DNA from: Pseudarthrobacter naphthalenicus
GTDB taxonomy: Bacteria; Actinomycetota; Actinomycetes; Actinomycetales; Micrococcaceae
Assembly: GCF_029076445.1 (NCBI RefSeq)
Contig: NZ_JARESG010000002.1
Span: 124,001 to 188,000 of the forward strand
Length of the DNA stretch: 64,000 nt
Direction: 5' to 3'
Position numbers and translations under genes: made by a program. Below, one piece after another: positions 8,153-15,955 of this stretch (position 1 is the stretch's first letter; every line of letters begins with the position of its first letter). A model generated the notes under the pieces. It had not been told where the DNA came from, did not search any database, and worked only from the letters and a program-made list of their open reading frames with translations.

Positions 8153-10477
8153 ATGACCAACAGCGCCGACATGCACTGCCCTTACTGCGCCCTGCAGTGC
8201 GCCATGACGCTCACGTCACCCGTCAGCCCGGCCCCGGCTTCCGAGCCGGGACCGGGCGCGGCGCCCGTGGCCGTGCCCGTGCCCGTGGCTGTGGCCCTGC
8301 CCGTGCCCCTGCCCGCCGAGACTCCTGCGCCGGCCACCGCGGATGCCCCCCTGCTGGAGGTGGCCGGACGCGACTTCCCCACCAACCGCGGGGGCCTGTG
8401 CCGGAAGGGCTGGACCTCTGCCACGCTCCTGAACCACCCCGGACGCGTCACCGAACCGCTCCTCAAGGGCGCCGACGGCATCCACCGCCCCATCGGCTGG
8501 GACCAGGCCCTGGCACTGGTCACCACCGCGGTCAAGGACACCCAGGCACGCTACGGAAGGGACGCCGTCGGCGTTTTCGGCGGTGGCGGCCTCACCAACG
8601 AGAAGGCCTACATGCTGGGCAAGTTCGCCCGGCTGGCCCTTGGTACCTCGCGCATCGACTACAACGGCCGGTTCTGCATGTCCTCGGCAGCGGCGGCCGG
8701 TATGCGGGCATTCGGCGTTGACCGCGGACTGCCCTTCCCCCTCGCGGATCTGGACCACGCCAGCACCATCCTGATCCTGGGCTCCAACGTCGCCGAAACC
8801 ATGCCGCCGTTTGTGCAGCACCTCCAGGGCGCCCGGAATGCCGGCGGGCTGATTGTGGTGGATCCCCGCCGGTCAGCCACGGCAAAGTTCACGGCCGACG
8901 GCGGCGGCCTGCACCTGCAGCCCCTGCCGGGCACCGATCTCACCCTCCTGCTGGGCTTAGCGCACGTGATCATCCACGAAAGCCTCGCCGACCAGGACTT
9001 CATCGCGGCACGCACCACCGGCTACGACGCCGTGGTCCGCAGCGTCAACGCCTTCTGGCCCGAGCGGGTCCAGTCCCTCACCGGCGTCCCGGCGGACCTC
9101 ATCCGGGAAACTGCCCGCCGGCTCGCCGACGGCGCCCAAAAGGGCGGCAGCTACATCCTCACCGGCCGCGGCGTGGAACAGCATATTGACGGAACAGACA
9201 CCGCTACCGCCGCCATCAACCTCAGCCTCCTCCTCGGCCTGCCCGGGTCGGCACGCAGCGGCTACGGGACCCTCACCGGGCAGGGCAACGGCCAGGGCGG
9301 CCGCGAACACGGCCAGAAGGCCGACCAGCTCCCCGGCTACCGCAAGATCACCGACCCCGCGGCGCGTGCGCACGTGGCCGGGGTGTGGGGCGTGCCCGAA
9401 TCGCTGATTCCCGGCCCCGGCCTGCCCGCCGTCCAACTGCTGAAGTCGCTGGGACAGCCCGACGGCGTCCGCTGCCTTTTCGTGCATGCCTCCAACATCG
9501 CGGTGGCCTCCCCCGACGCGAACGCCGTCATCGCCGGGCTCCGGAGCCTGGACTTCCTGGTGGTGTGCGACTTCTTTAGGTCCGAGACCGCCGCCGAGGC
9601 GGACCTCATCCTGCCCGTGCTGCAGTGGGCCGAGGAAGAGGGCACGCTGACCAACCTCGAGGGACGGGTCCTGCGCCGCCGCCGGGCCATCCAGCCGCCG
9701 GCCGGGGCCCGCAGCGAGCTGTGGATCATGGCCCGGCTGGCCGAAGCCCTGGATGCCCCCTCCACCTACAGCGAGGACCCGGAAACGGTGTTCGAGGAGC
9801 TGCGGCTCGCCTCCGCCGGCGGCCTGGCGGATTACTCGGGCATCGACTACGCGATGCTGGACCGGGGTGAGGCCGCCTACTGGCCGTACTCGGCGGGCAG
9901 CACCGGCACCCCGCGGCTCTTCCTGGATGCCTTTGCGCACCCCGACGGGAAGGCGGTCATGACGCCGGTGACGCCGCGCCGACGTCGTGCGCCTGCCGGT
10001 ACCCCCAGCCGGGACAGCACAGCCCCGGCAGCCACCACCCTGACCCTCATCACCGGCCGTCTCCTGGAGCACTACCAGTCCGGCGCCCAGACCCGGCGGG
10101 TGGCAGAACTCCTGGCCGCCCGGCCGGAAGCCGCAGTCCAGATCCACCCCGCCGCCGCAGCCGCCATGGGCATCACCGAGGGCGCCTTTGTTTCCGTGGC
10201 CAACGAGCGTGGCGAAGTGATCTGCCGGGCGGAACTCAGCACCGCCATCCGCCCGGAGACGGTGTTCCTGCCGTTCCACTTCCCGGAACTCGGCAGTGCC
10301 AACCGCCTGACCGAGGCGGCCACTGATCCCGTGTCGGGGATGCCGGAATTCAAGTTCAACAAAGTCTGGGTCCGGGCTGCGGCACCCAGCGACCTTCAGC
10401 AAAGCGAACTTGAGCGAAACGAACTTCGGCGAAGCGACCGTCAGCACAGCGTTCTTCAACCAGCGGAGGCCTCATGA
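8153..10477 (+). CDS. nasC: Assimilatory nitrate reductase catalytic subunit (molybdopterin oxidoreductase)
   Basis: This 774-residue protein has the molybdopterin oxidoreductase layout: an N-terminal [4Fe-4S] motif, the Mo-bisMGD core, and a C-terminal molydopterin-dinucleotide-binding domain from about residue 630 (TLITGRLLEHYQSGAQTRR). It reduces nitrate to nitrite in the cytoplasm. The iron-sulfur ligands are Cys9, Cys12, Cys16 and Cys83; about 66 residues separate the last two, filled by a Pro/Ala/Val-rich insert (residues 22-66). The C-terminus carries five copies of a 15-base repeat. The start ATG 8153 directly precedes the MHCPYC motif; an ATG at 8132 would overlap the transporter. 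The stop overlaps the start of nasB by four bases. Confidence 0.93.
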   Translation: MTNSADMHCPYCALQCAMTLTSPVSPAPASEPGPGAAPVAVPVPVAVALPVPLPAETPAPATADAPLLEVAGRDFPTNRGGLCRKGWTSATLLNHPGRVTEPLLKGADGIHRPIGWDQALALVTTAVKDTQARYGRDAVGVFGGGGLTNEKAYMLGKFARLALGTSRIDYNGRFCMSSAAAAGMRAFGVDRGLPFPLADLDHASTILILGSNVAETMPPFVQHLQGARNAGGLIVVDPRRSATAKFTADGGGLHLQPLPGTDLTLLLGLAHVIIHESLADQDFIAARTTGYDAVVRSVNAFWPERVQSLTGVPADLIRETARRLADGAQKGGSYILTGRGVEQHIDGTDTATAAINLSLLLGLPGSARSGYGTLTGQGNGQGGREHGQKADQLPGYRKITDPAARAHVAGVWGVPESLIPGPGLPAVQLLKSLGQPDGVRCLFVHASNIAVASPDANAVIAGLRSLDFLVVCDFFRSETAAEADLILPVLQWAEEEGTLTNLEGRVLRRRRAIQPPAGARSELWIMARLAEALDAPSTYSEDPETVFEELRLASAGGLADYSGIDYAMLDRGEAAYWPYSAGSTGTPRLFLDAFAHPDGKAVMTPVTPRRRRAPAGTPSRDSTAPAATTLTLITGRLLEHYQSGAQTRRVAELLAARPEAAVQIHPAAAAAMGITEGAFVSVANERGEVICRAELSTAIRPETVFLPFHFPELGSANRLTEAATDPVSGMPEFKFNKVWVRAAAPSDLQQSELERNELRRSDRQHSVLQPAEAS
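10388..10462 (+). repeat. Five tandem 15-base repeats inside the nasC 3' end
   Basis: Five contiguous degenerate 15-base units (first AGCGACCTTCAGCAA, second AGCGAACTTGAGCGA) encode the pentapeptides SDLQQ, SELER, NELRR, SDRQH and SVLQP at the end of NasC. The units are in frame and lie after the last conserved part of the family domain. The spacing is polar/leucine and could form a short helix. Confidence 0.85.
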
Positions 10478-12030
10478 GCGAGCAGATTGTCATTGTCGGT
10501 TTCGGCCCGGTGGCAGGCCGCCTGATCGACGAACTCCTGCCCGCGGTCCGGGATGGGCACGTGCGCCTGACTGTGGTGGGCGAGGAAGCGGAGGCTGCGT
10601 ACAACCGTGTCCTCGTCGCTGACCTGGGCGTGGGGCGCACCACCGCGGATGCCCTGGCACTGTCCGATGCAGCCGCCCTGATTGCCGAGAGCGTGGACGT
10701 GCGCCTGGGCGTGCGGGTCCGCAGGGTGGACCGGGCACGCCAACAGGTGATCCTCACGGACGGCACCACCGCCCCCTACGAGCGCCTCGTCTTCGCCACA
10801 GGTTCCCGGCCCGTCATTCCGAACCTCACCGGCATCAACCCGGACCCCGCCTCCCCGGTCCTGCCGGCCGGGGTCACGGCGCTCCGGGACCTGCGCGATG
10901 CTTCGGTTTTGCGCGCAGCGGTCGACGGCGGCAAACGGGTGGTGGTGCTCGGCGGCGGCGTCCTGGGTCTTGAGACGGCCCTCGCCGCGGCGGAGGAGGG
11001 CGCCACCGTGACGGTGGTCCACAACGGCCCGCATCCGCTGGGCCGCAACATCGACCGCGGCGGGGGTGCGGTCCTCGCGGCCAGCCTGCGCCGGTGCGGC
11101 GTGCGGATGGCCGGCAACGCCCGCTCCACGGGCGTGGAGCACAACGCGCCCGACGGCGGGTTCTCGGCGCTGCTGCTTGAGGACGGTTCCGCGATCGACG
11201 GCGACCTCCTGGTCCTCTCATGCGGCGTCCGGCCGCGGACCGAGCTGGCCGAGGGCTGCGGCCTGTCCACCGGCACGGGAATCCTGGTGGACCACCGGCT
11301 CCGCGCGCACCACGAACCCCACATCTTCGCCATCGGCGACTGCGCCGAGGTGCGCTGCCCCGACCCCGCCTGCAGTGAGTGCCGCACAGCGACGGGCCCG
11401 TCCGGACTGGTGGGACCCGGCTGGCGGCAGGCCGACTGGCTGGCCGAATACCTGACCCTGCTGGCCACCGGCACGCAAGCCGACGCTGACGCACTGGTGG
11501 AACTGCCCCGGGAACAGGCCGGCGTGATTGTGCTGAAGGCCCGCGGCCTGACCATGGCCGTGGCCGGGGACAACGCGGCCGATCCGTGGGACGAGGACGC
11601 CCTGACCGCCGGCGCCGTCAACTGCCGCCCGCGCCTGCAGATCGCCCAGTGGGCAGACCCGGAGCACGGCCGCTACGTCAAGATGACCACGCGAGGCGGA
11701 GTACTCGAAGGCCTGGTGGCGGTGGGCATGCCGCGATCGGCCGCCGAACTGGTCAGCCTCTTCGAACGCGGGGCCGAGCTGCCGGCGGACAGGTCCCTGT
11801 TGCTGCGGCTGGACGGGCCGGAGCAGTTGGCTTCCGGACCTGCCGACCCCGCAGGGACGGTGTGCCGGTGCGCCGGGGTCAGCGGGACCAGGATCCAGGG
11901 CGCCGTGGAGGGCGGCTGCTCCACGGTGGCCGACGTAGCCAAGGCGACCCGCGCCGGCACCGGCTGCGGCGGTTGCCATGATGACATCAAGGGACTCATC
12001 GAACAACACTTCCAGGCAGCTCCCGCCTGA
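10474..12030 (+). CDS. nasB: Nitrate reductase electron-transfer subunit (FAD/NAD(P)H oxidoreductase with [2Fe-2S] BFD domain)
   Basis: This 518-residue flavoprotein begins with the dinucleotide fold IVIVGFGPVAGRL, has YERLVFATGS, a second NAD(P)-binding fold VVVLGGGVLGLETALAA, and the FAD-contact strand IFAIGDC. The C-terminus holds a bacterioferritin-associated-ferredoxin-like domain with CRC and CGGC cysteine pairs that bind [2Fe-2S]. It resembles the first half of NirB but lacks the siroheme domain, matching NasB of nitrate reductases. It should pass electrons from NAD(P)H to NasC. Cys290, Cys295, Cys300 and Cys303 form an additional cluster just after the FAD strand. Translationally coupled to nasC by an ATGA overlap. 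Confidence 0.9.
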   Translation: MSEQIVIVGFGPVAGRLIDELLPAVRDGHVRLTVVGEEAEAAYNRVLVADLGVGRTTADALALSDAAALIAESVDVRLGVRVRRVDRARQQVILTDGTTAPYERLVFATGSRPVIPNLTGINPDPASPVLPAGVTALRDLRDASVLRAAVDGGKRVVVLGGGVLGLETALAAAEEGATVTVVHNGPHPLGRNIDRGGGAVLAASLRRCGVRMAGNARSTGVEHNAPDGGFSALLLEDGSAIDGDLLVLSCGVRPRTELAEGCGLSTGTGILVDHRLRAHHEPHIFAIGDCAEVRCPDPACSECRTATGPSGLVGPGWRQADWLAEYLTLLATGTQADADALVELPREQAGVIVLKARGLTMAVAGDNAADPWDEDALTAGAVNCRPRLQIAQWADPEHGRYVKMTTRGGVLEGLVAVGMPRSAAELVSLFERGAELPADRSLLLRLDGPEQLASGPADPAGTVCRCAGVSGTRIQGAVEGGCSTVADVAKATRAGTGCGGCHDDIKGLIEQHFQAAPA

Positions 12031-12133
12031 GGTGCGCTGAAGACGGGGAGGCCGGATATGTGCATACCCCAACGCGGACATGGGCGCGTAACAGGAATCG
12101 TGCGTGCTGCCGCCTGCCGGTAGCATCGCGGCC

Positions 12134-12832
12134 ATGAATGCCGACGACGAAGACGACATCACCGAAGAACTGCTGGCCGACGCAGTCAAACTGACCGGGC
12201 TGAGCCTGGAACTGCTGGGCCTCGATCCCCACCCCGATGACATGACCCCGGAACAGCGGCTCCTGTTCGACCCGGAAGACCTGGCTGAAATGGCAGCTGT
12301 CCCGGCCGACGGTCGGCAAGAAGCTATGAGCCGGACCCGCCTCCTGGCCGGCCTCCTCTGGAACTCGTCGGGTATTCTCCTTGACCAACTATTTCGCGAT
12401 CTCGAGGCGCTGGGCCGGCCGGATGCCGTCACTGCGTCCGGCATCGCCAAGTCCTACGTGCTGTCCTCGCTGCCGCCGCAGTTCGCGTCCAGTTACGACG
12501 CCGGGTTCACGCGGAAGTTCATTGTCGTCGCCGCCGACGTCGCTGTCTCCCTCGGCCGCGGGTGGACCTCCCCCGGCTGCATCGCGGCCGAACTGGCCGT
12601 CCGCTGCCTGCTCGACCAGGCGGAAATCACCGAAGACATTTACGAGCTGGACCTGCCGGAGGACTGGCGCGCCCAGGTTGAGGAGGTCCTGCTGGAGGAC
12701 GCCGAATGCCACGCGCTGTACACCGAGCCGGACACAGGCGGCAGCCCGGAAGCCGACGCGGGCCTCGGCTTCGAGCAGTGGTTCACACCGTTTGCACCCG
12801 GAGACGTCGTCCCCGCCTTTGCGCGATCCTAA
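12134..12832 (+). CDS. Hypothetical acidic protein downstream of nasB
   Basis: This 232-residue protein is not one I recognise. The N-terminus is very acidic (MNADDEDDITEELL), the middle (about residues 75-150) is predicted helical, and the C-terminal third is acidic with several Trp. It has no signal peptide, membrane helix or known cofactor motif. It follows nasB by 103 bases on the same strand and converges on the HemG-like gene, whose stop is 6 bases away. ATG 12134 is chosen; an in-frame GTG at 12104 is also possible. It may belong to the nitrate operon, but nothing in the sequence proves it. Confidence 0.7.
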   Translation: MNADDEDDITEELLADAVKLTGLSLELLGLDPHPDDMTPEQRLLFDPEDLAEMAAVPADGRQEAMSRTRLLAGLLWNSSGILLDQLFRDLEALGRPDAVTASGIAKSYVLSSLPPQFASSYDAGFTRKFIVVAADVAVSLGRGWTSPGCIAAELAVRCLLDQAEITEDIYELDLPEDWRAQVEEVLLEDAECHALYTEPDTGGSPEADAGLGFEQWFTPFAPGDVVPAFARS

Positions 12833-12838
12833 ACCGCC

Positions 12839-13390
12839 CTATGACCGGTCCTCAGCGGACCCTTCAGGCAGTGCCGACAGGAAGTCCTCGGTGAAGCGTT
12901 TCACGCCGTCCCACTCCGTGTAGACGTAGTCGCGGGACGTATCCAGGTCCGTGGACCCCTTGTCCTTGGTGATCTTCTTCATGAGCTGGCGTTTGAGGAA
13001 GTTGTACTGCGTATAGAGCAGCGCGCCCGGAAAGATCCCGACGTGGGCGGGATGCCAGCCCGACTGCTCTTCGAATTCGGCCACGTAACCTTCTGCGCTG
13101 TGTTCGTCGCCGTGGGCGGCCAGGCTGACCGAGATCAGGGCTGAGGGCAGGCGTTCGAGATCGTCCCGGTTCCTGCGGGCAAAGTCGACCACGAAGCCCT
13201 CGTGCTTCCCCATGTGGACCGACGCCGCAACGATCACGGCGTCCTGCCCCGCCGGAATCCTGTCGCCGGAGTGTTTGAGGTCCACGGTTTCCGCTTCGTG
13301 CCCGTTTGCCCGGACGACATCGGCAACGTACTCCACAATGTGGGCGGTCTGTCCTTCAACGCTCCCGTAGGGGATATAGATCTTGGCCAT
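12839..13390 (-). CDS. HemG-like flavodoxin (menaquinone-dependent protoporphyrinogen oxidase family)
   Basis: This 183-residue protein has a flavodoxin fold. The FMN phosphate loop is IPYGSVEGQTAHIVEYV near the N-terminus, followed by DAVIVAASVHMGKHEGFVVDF and a long loop (NFLKRQLMKKI) typical of HemG rather than plain flavodoxins. HemG oxidises protoporphyrinogen IX at the membrane using menaquinone. In an aerobic actinobacterium it may instead be a general FMN reductase. It is transcribed toward the unknown protein downstream of nasB. LpdA follows upstream in the same direction with a 69-base gap. Family sure, physiological substrate not. Confidence 0.82.
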   Translation of the reverse strand: MAKIYIPYGSVEGQTAHIVEYVADVVRANGHEAETVDLKHSGDRIPAGQDAVIVAASVHMGKHEGFVVDFARRNRDDLERLPSALISVSLAAHGDEHSAEGYVAEFEEQSGWHPAHVGIFPGALLYTQYNFLKRQLMKKITKDKGSTDLDTSRDYVYTEWDGVKRFTEDFLSALPEGSAEDRS

Positions 13391-13459
13391 GCTCCAGTGT
13401 GCGCGCGCGGTTCCGGGCGCAAGTAGGGCCGAACGTCCCCGGCCGGCACCTGCCCGGAG

Positions 13460-14884
13460 CTACATGTGGACGTGCAGCCGCCGCGCCGCTTCGGAGATGG
13501 AGCCGCTCAGTGACGGATAGACGGTGAAGGTGCTCGCGACATCGTCCACGTGCAGCTTGTGGGTCACGGCAAGGGCGATGGCGAAGATCAGCTCGGAGGC
13601 GTTCGGCCCCACCACCACGCCGCCGATGACGGTGCCTGATCCCTTGCGCGCAAAGATCTTGACGAAGCCGTCCTTGGCGTTACGCATCTTGGCGCGGGCG
13701 TTGCTCTTCAGCGACAGCTTGATGATGTCCGCCTGGTATTTGCCGGACTGGATGTCCGCCTCGGACACACCCACCGAGGCGATCTCGGGCGAGGTGAAGA
13801 TGTTGGACGCCACCTGATGGAGCTTGAGCGGCATCACGGCGTCGCCCAGGAAGTGCGCAATCGCGATCCGTCCCTGCATCGCTGCCACCGATGCCAGGGC
13901 CAGCACGCCGGTGCAGTCTCCGGCGGCGTAAATGTTCGGCGCGGTGGTGCGGGAAACCCCGTCCACCTTGATGTGGCCGCTTTCGGTCAGGGCCACGCCG
14001 GCTTCTTCCAGGCCGATGCCCGCGGTATTGGGGATCGAACCGACGGCCACGAGACAGTGGCTGCCCGCCACCGTGGAGCCGTCACCCAGAGTGACCACCA
14101 CGCCCTCCTCTGTCCGCTCCACGGTTTCGGCGCGGGAACGGGACAGCACGCGCACGCCGCGGCGCTCGAACACTTCCTCCAGCACCACGGCGGCGTCGGT
14201 GTCGGAGCCCGGCAGCACGCGATCACGGCTGGAAATCAGGGTCACCTTGGATCCGAGGCCGTTGTAGGCGGAGGCGAATTCGGCACCGGTCACGCCGGAT
14301 CCCACCACAATCAGTTCCTCGGGAAGCTCATCGAGGTTGTAGATCTGCGCCCAGTTCAGGATGCGTTGGCCGTCGGGCCGGGCCGTGGGCAGCTCCCGGG
14401 GATGCGCGCCCACCGCGAGCAGGATGGTGTCCGCCTCCACGGTCCGGGTGCCGTCCGCCGTCAGGACTTCGATGGTGTGGCTGTCCAGGAGCTTGCCGGA
14501 TCCGATCAGGATGCGGATGTTCTGGTGCTGTTCCAGCCCGCCGGTGATGTCACGGGACTGCTGCCGGGCCAGGCCCAGAAGACGGTCGTTGATGTGCTTG
14601 AGGTCAGCGCGCATAACGGGCACAAAGTCGCCGCCGTCGACGTCGAACTTGACTCCCAGCTCTCCCGCCTCGCCGACGCGGGTCATCAGATCCGCCGTCG
14701 CGATCAGCGTTTTGGAAGGGACGACGTCGGTGAGCACCGCCGAGCCGCCGAGCCCGGCACGTTCGATGATGGTGACCTGCGCCCCCAGGGAGGCTGCGAC
14801 CATGGCGGCTTCGTATCCGCCGGGGCCACCTCCCAGGATTGCGATCCGGGGTGAGCTGAAATCAGGATGCGTAGTCACAATCAA
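13460..14884 (-). CDS. lpdA: NAD(P)H-quinone oxidoreductase of the LpdA family (pyridine nucleotide-disulfide reductase fold)
   Basis: This 474-residue flavoprotein has the class I disulfide reductase layout: FAD motif ILGGGPGGYEAAMVA, NAD motif VVGSGVTGAEFASAY, IYAAGDCTG and a dimerisation domain. The usual redox-active CxxxxC is replaced by GGSAVLTDVVPSKTLI, so there is no disulfide. This matches Rv3303c/LpdA-type enzymes that reduce quinones instead of lipoamide. The TTG start at 14884 has GGGGAG seven bases upstream; GTG at 14878 is an alternative. It diverges from the purine nucleoside phosphorylase gene. In mycobacteria lpdA is linked to deoD and pmmB, which is also the order here. Confidence 0.9.
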   Translation of the reverse strand: MIVTTHPDFSSPRIAILGGGPGGYEAAMVAASLGAQVTIIERAGLGGSAVLTDVVPSKTLIATADLMTRVGEAGELGVKFDVDGGDFVPVMRADLKHINDRLLGLARQQSRDITGGLEQHQNIRILIGSGKLLDSHTIEVLTADGTRTVEADTILLAVGAHPRELPTARPDGQRILNWAQIYNLDELPEELIVVGSGVTGAEFASAYNGLGSKVTLISSRDRVLPGSDTDAAVVLEEVFERRGVRVLSRSRAETVERTEEGVVVTLGDGSTVAGSHCLVAVGSIPNTAGIGLEEAGVALTESGHIKVDGVSRTTAPNIYAAGDCTGVLALASVAAMQGRIAIAHFLGDAVMPLKLHQVASNIFTSPEIASVGVSEADIQSGKYQADIIKLSLKSNARAKMRNAKDGFVKIFARKGSGTVIGGVVVGPNASELIFAIALAVTHKLHVDDVASTFTVYPSLSGSISEAARRLHVHM

Positions 14885-14995
14885 CCATTATCTCCCCAAT
14901 CGCGCCGGGACATCAATTAAATGCCCGATTCATGGGACGCATCACCGCCCGGAGTGACGGTGTGCACAACGGGGGCGGCACGATAGTTTGTACCA

Positions 14996-15814
14996 GTGAG
15001 TAATACAGACTTCCTGAACATGGACCCCTTCGACGCCGCACGCGAGGCCGCTGAGTACATTGCCGAGAAGACCGGGGTGGCCAATCACGACGTCGCGCTG
15101 GTCCTCGGATCGGGCTGGGCCGAGGCTGCCGACCTGATCGGCGAGACCACCGCCACGCTGGGCGCGGACGCGGTCCCGGGCTTCCATGCCCCGGCCGTGG
15201 TGGGCCACGTGGGCACCATCCGCTCGGTGCTGACCAGGGAAGGCAAACGCGCGCTGGTCCTGGGCGCCCGGACGCATTACTACGAAGGCAAGGGCGTCCG
15301 TGCCGTGGTCCACGGCATCCGTGCGGCAGCCGCGGCGGGCTGCAAGACCCTGGTCCTCACCAACGGCTGCGGCGGCATCAACGAAAGCTGGACCCCTGGC
15401 ACTCCGGTCCTCATCAAAGATCACATCAACCTCACCGGCACGTCCCCGCTTGAGGGCGCAACCTTCGTTGACCTGACAGACCTTTACAGCTCCCGCATCC
15501 GGGACCTCGCCCGCGAAGTGGACTCATCACTGGATGAAGGCGTCTACGTCCAGTTCTCCGGGCCGCACTACGAAACCCCGGCCGAAGTGCAGTACGCCAA
15601 GCGGATCGGAGGGGACCTGGTGGGTATGTCCACCGCGCTGGAGGCCATCGCGGGCCGGCATGCGGGCATGGAAGTGTTCGGCATCTCCCTGGTGACCAAC
15701 CTCGCTGCCGGCATCAACCCCATGCCGCTGAGCCACCAGGAAGTGCTCGAGTCGGGCCAGGAAGCCGGGCCGCGCATCTCCAAGCTGCTGGCCGGGATCA
15801 TCGCAAAACTCTAG
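14996..15814 (+). CDS. punA: Purine-nucleoside phosphorylase (trimeric type)
   Basis: This 272-residue enzyme has the trimeric PNP features: VALVLGSGWAEAAD (phosphate loop), THYYEGKG, LTNGCGGINESW, the active-site strand YVQFSGPHYETPAEVQ and VGMSTALEAIAGRHAG. It splits purine nucleosides with phosphate to base and (deoxy)ribose-1-phosphate. The start is GTG. A long palindrome lies just after the stop, before the phosphohexomutase gene. With that mutase and deoC it forms a nucleoside-salvage set, although deoC is now separated from it by the nitrite block. Confidence 0.95.
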   Translation: MSNTDFLNMDPFDAAREAAEYIAEKTGVANHDVALVLGSGWAEAADLIGETTATLGADAVPGFHAPAVVGHVGTIRSVLTREGKRALVLGARTHYYEGKGVRAVVHGIRAAAAAGCKTLVLTNGCGGINESWTPGTPVLIKDHINLTGTSPLEGATFVDLTDLYSSRIRDLAREVDSSLDEGVYVQFSGPHYETPAEVQYAKRIGGDLVGMSTALEAIAGRHAGMEVFGISLVTNLAAGINPMPLSHQEVLESGQEAGPRISKLLAGIIAKL

Positions 15815-15816
15815 GA

Positions 15817-15879
15817 CAACGCGGGGTCACTTATCGCTCAATCCTGGCCCTTTTTCGGGCATTATGTGACCCCGCGTTG
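15817..15879. repeat. Long palindrome between punA and the phosphohexomutase gene
   Basis: CAACGCGGGGTCAC (15817-15830) is repeated exactly inverted at 15866-15879. A smaller inner hairpin (GCCC...GGGC) lies between the arms. It starts three bases after the punA stop codon. It could act as a terminator, but both flanking genes point the same way, and the form (14-bp arms, 63 bases) resembles a dispersed palindromic element. Only one copy is in this window. Confidence 0.6.
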
Positions 15880-15955
15880 GTTTGCTGGTCCGGTTTCCGC
15901 CGTCACCGGCGAGTGTCCGGGACCGTTCCGCGGGCAATGACGATAGCGTGGACCC

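Noticed and set aside
8957-10459. 500-codon open frame antisense to nasC
   Set aside because: Low-complexity Gly-rich shadow of a well-supported gene.
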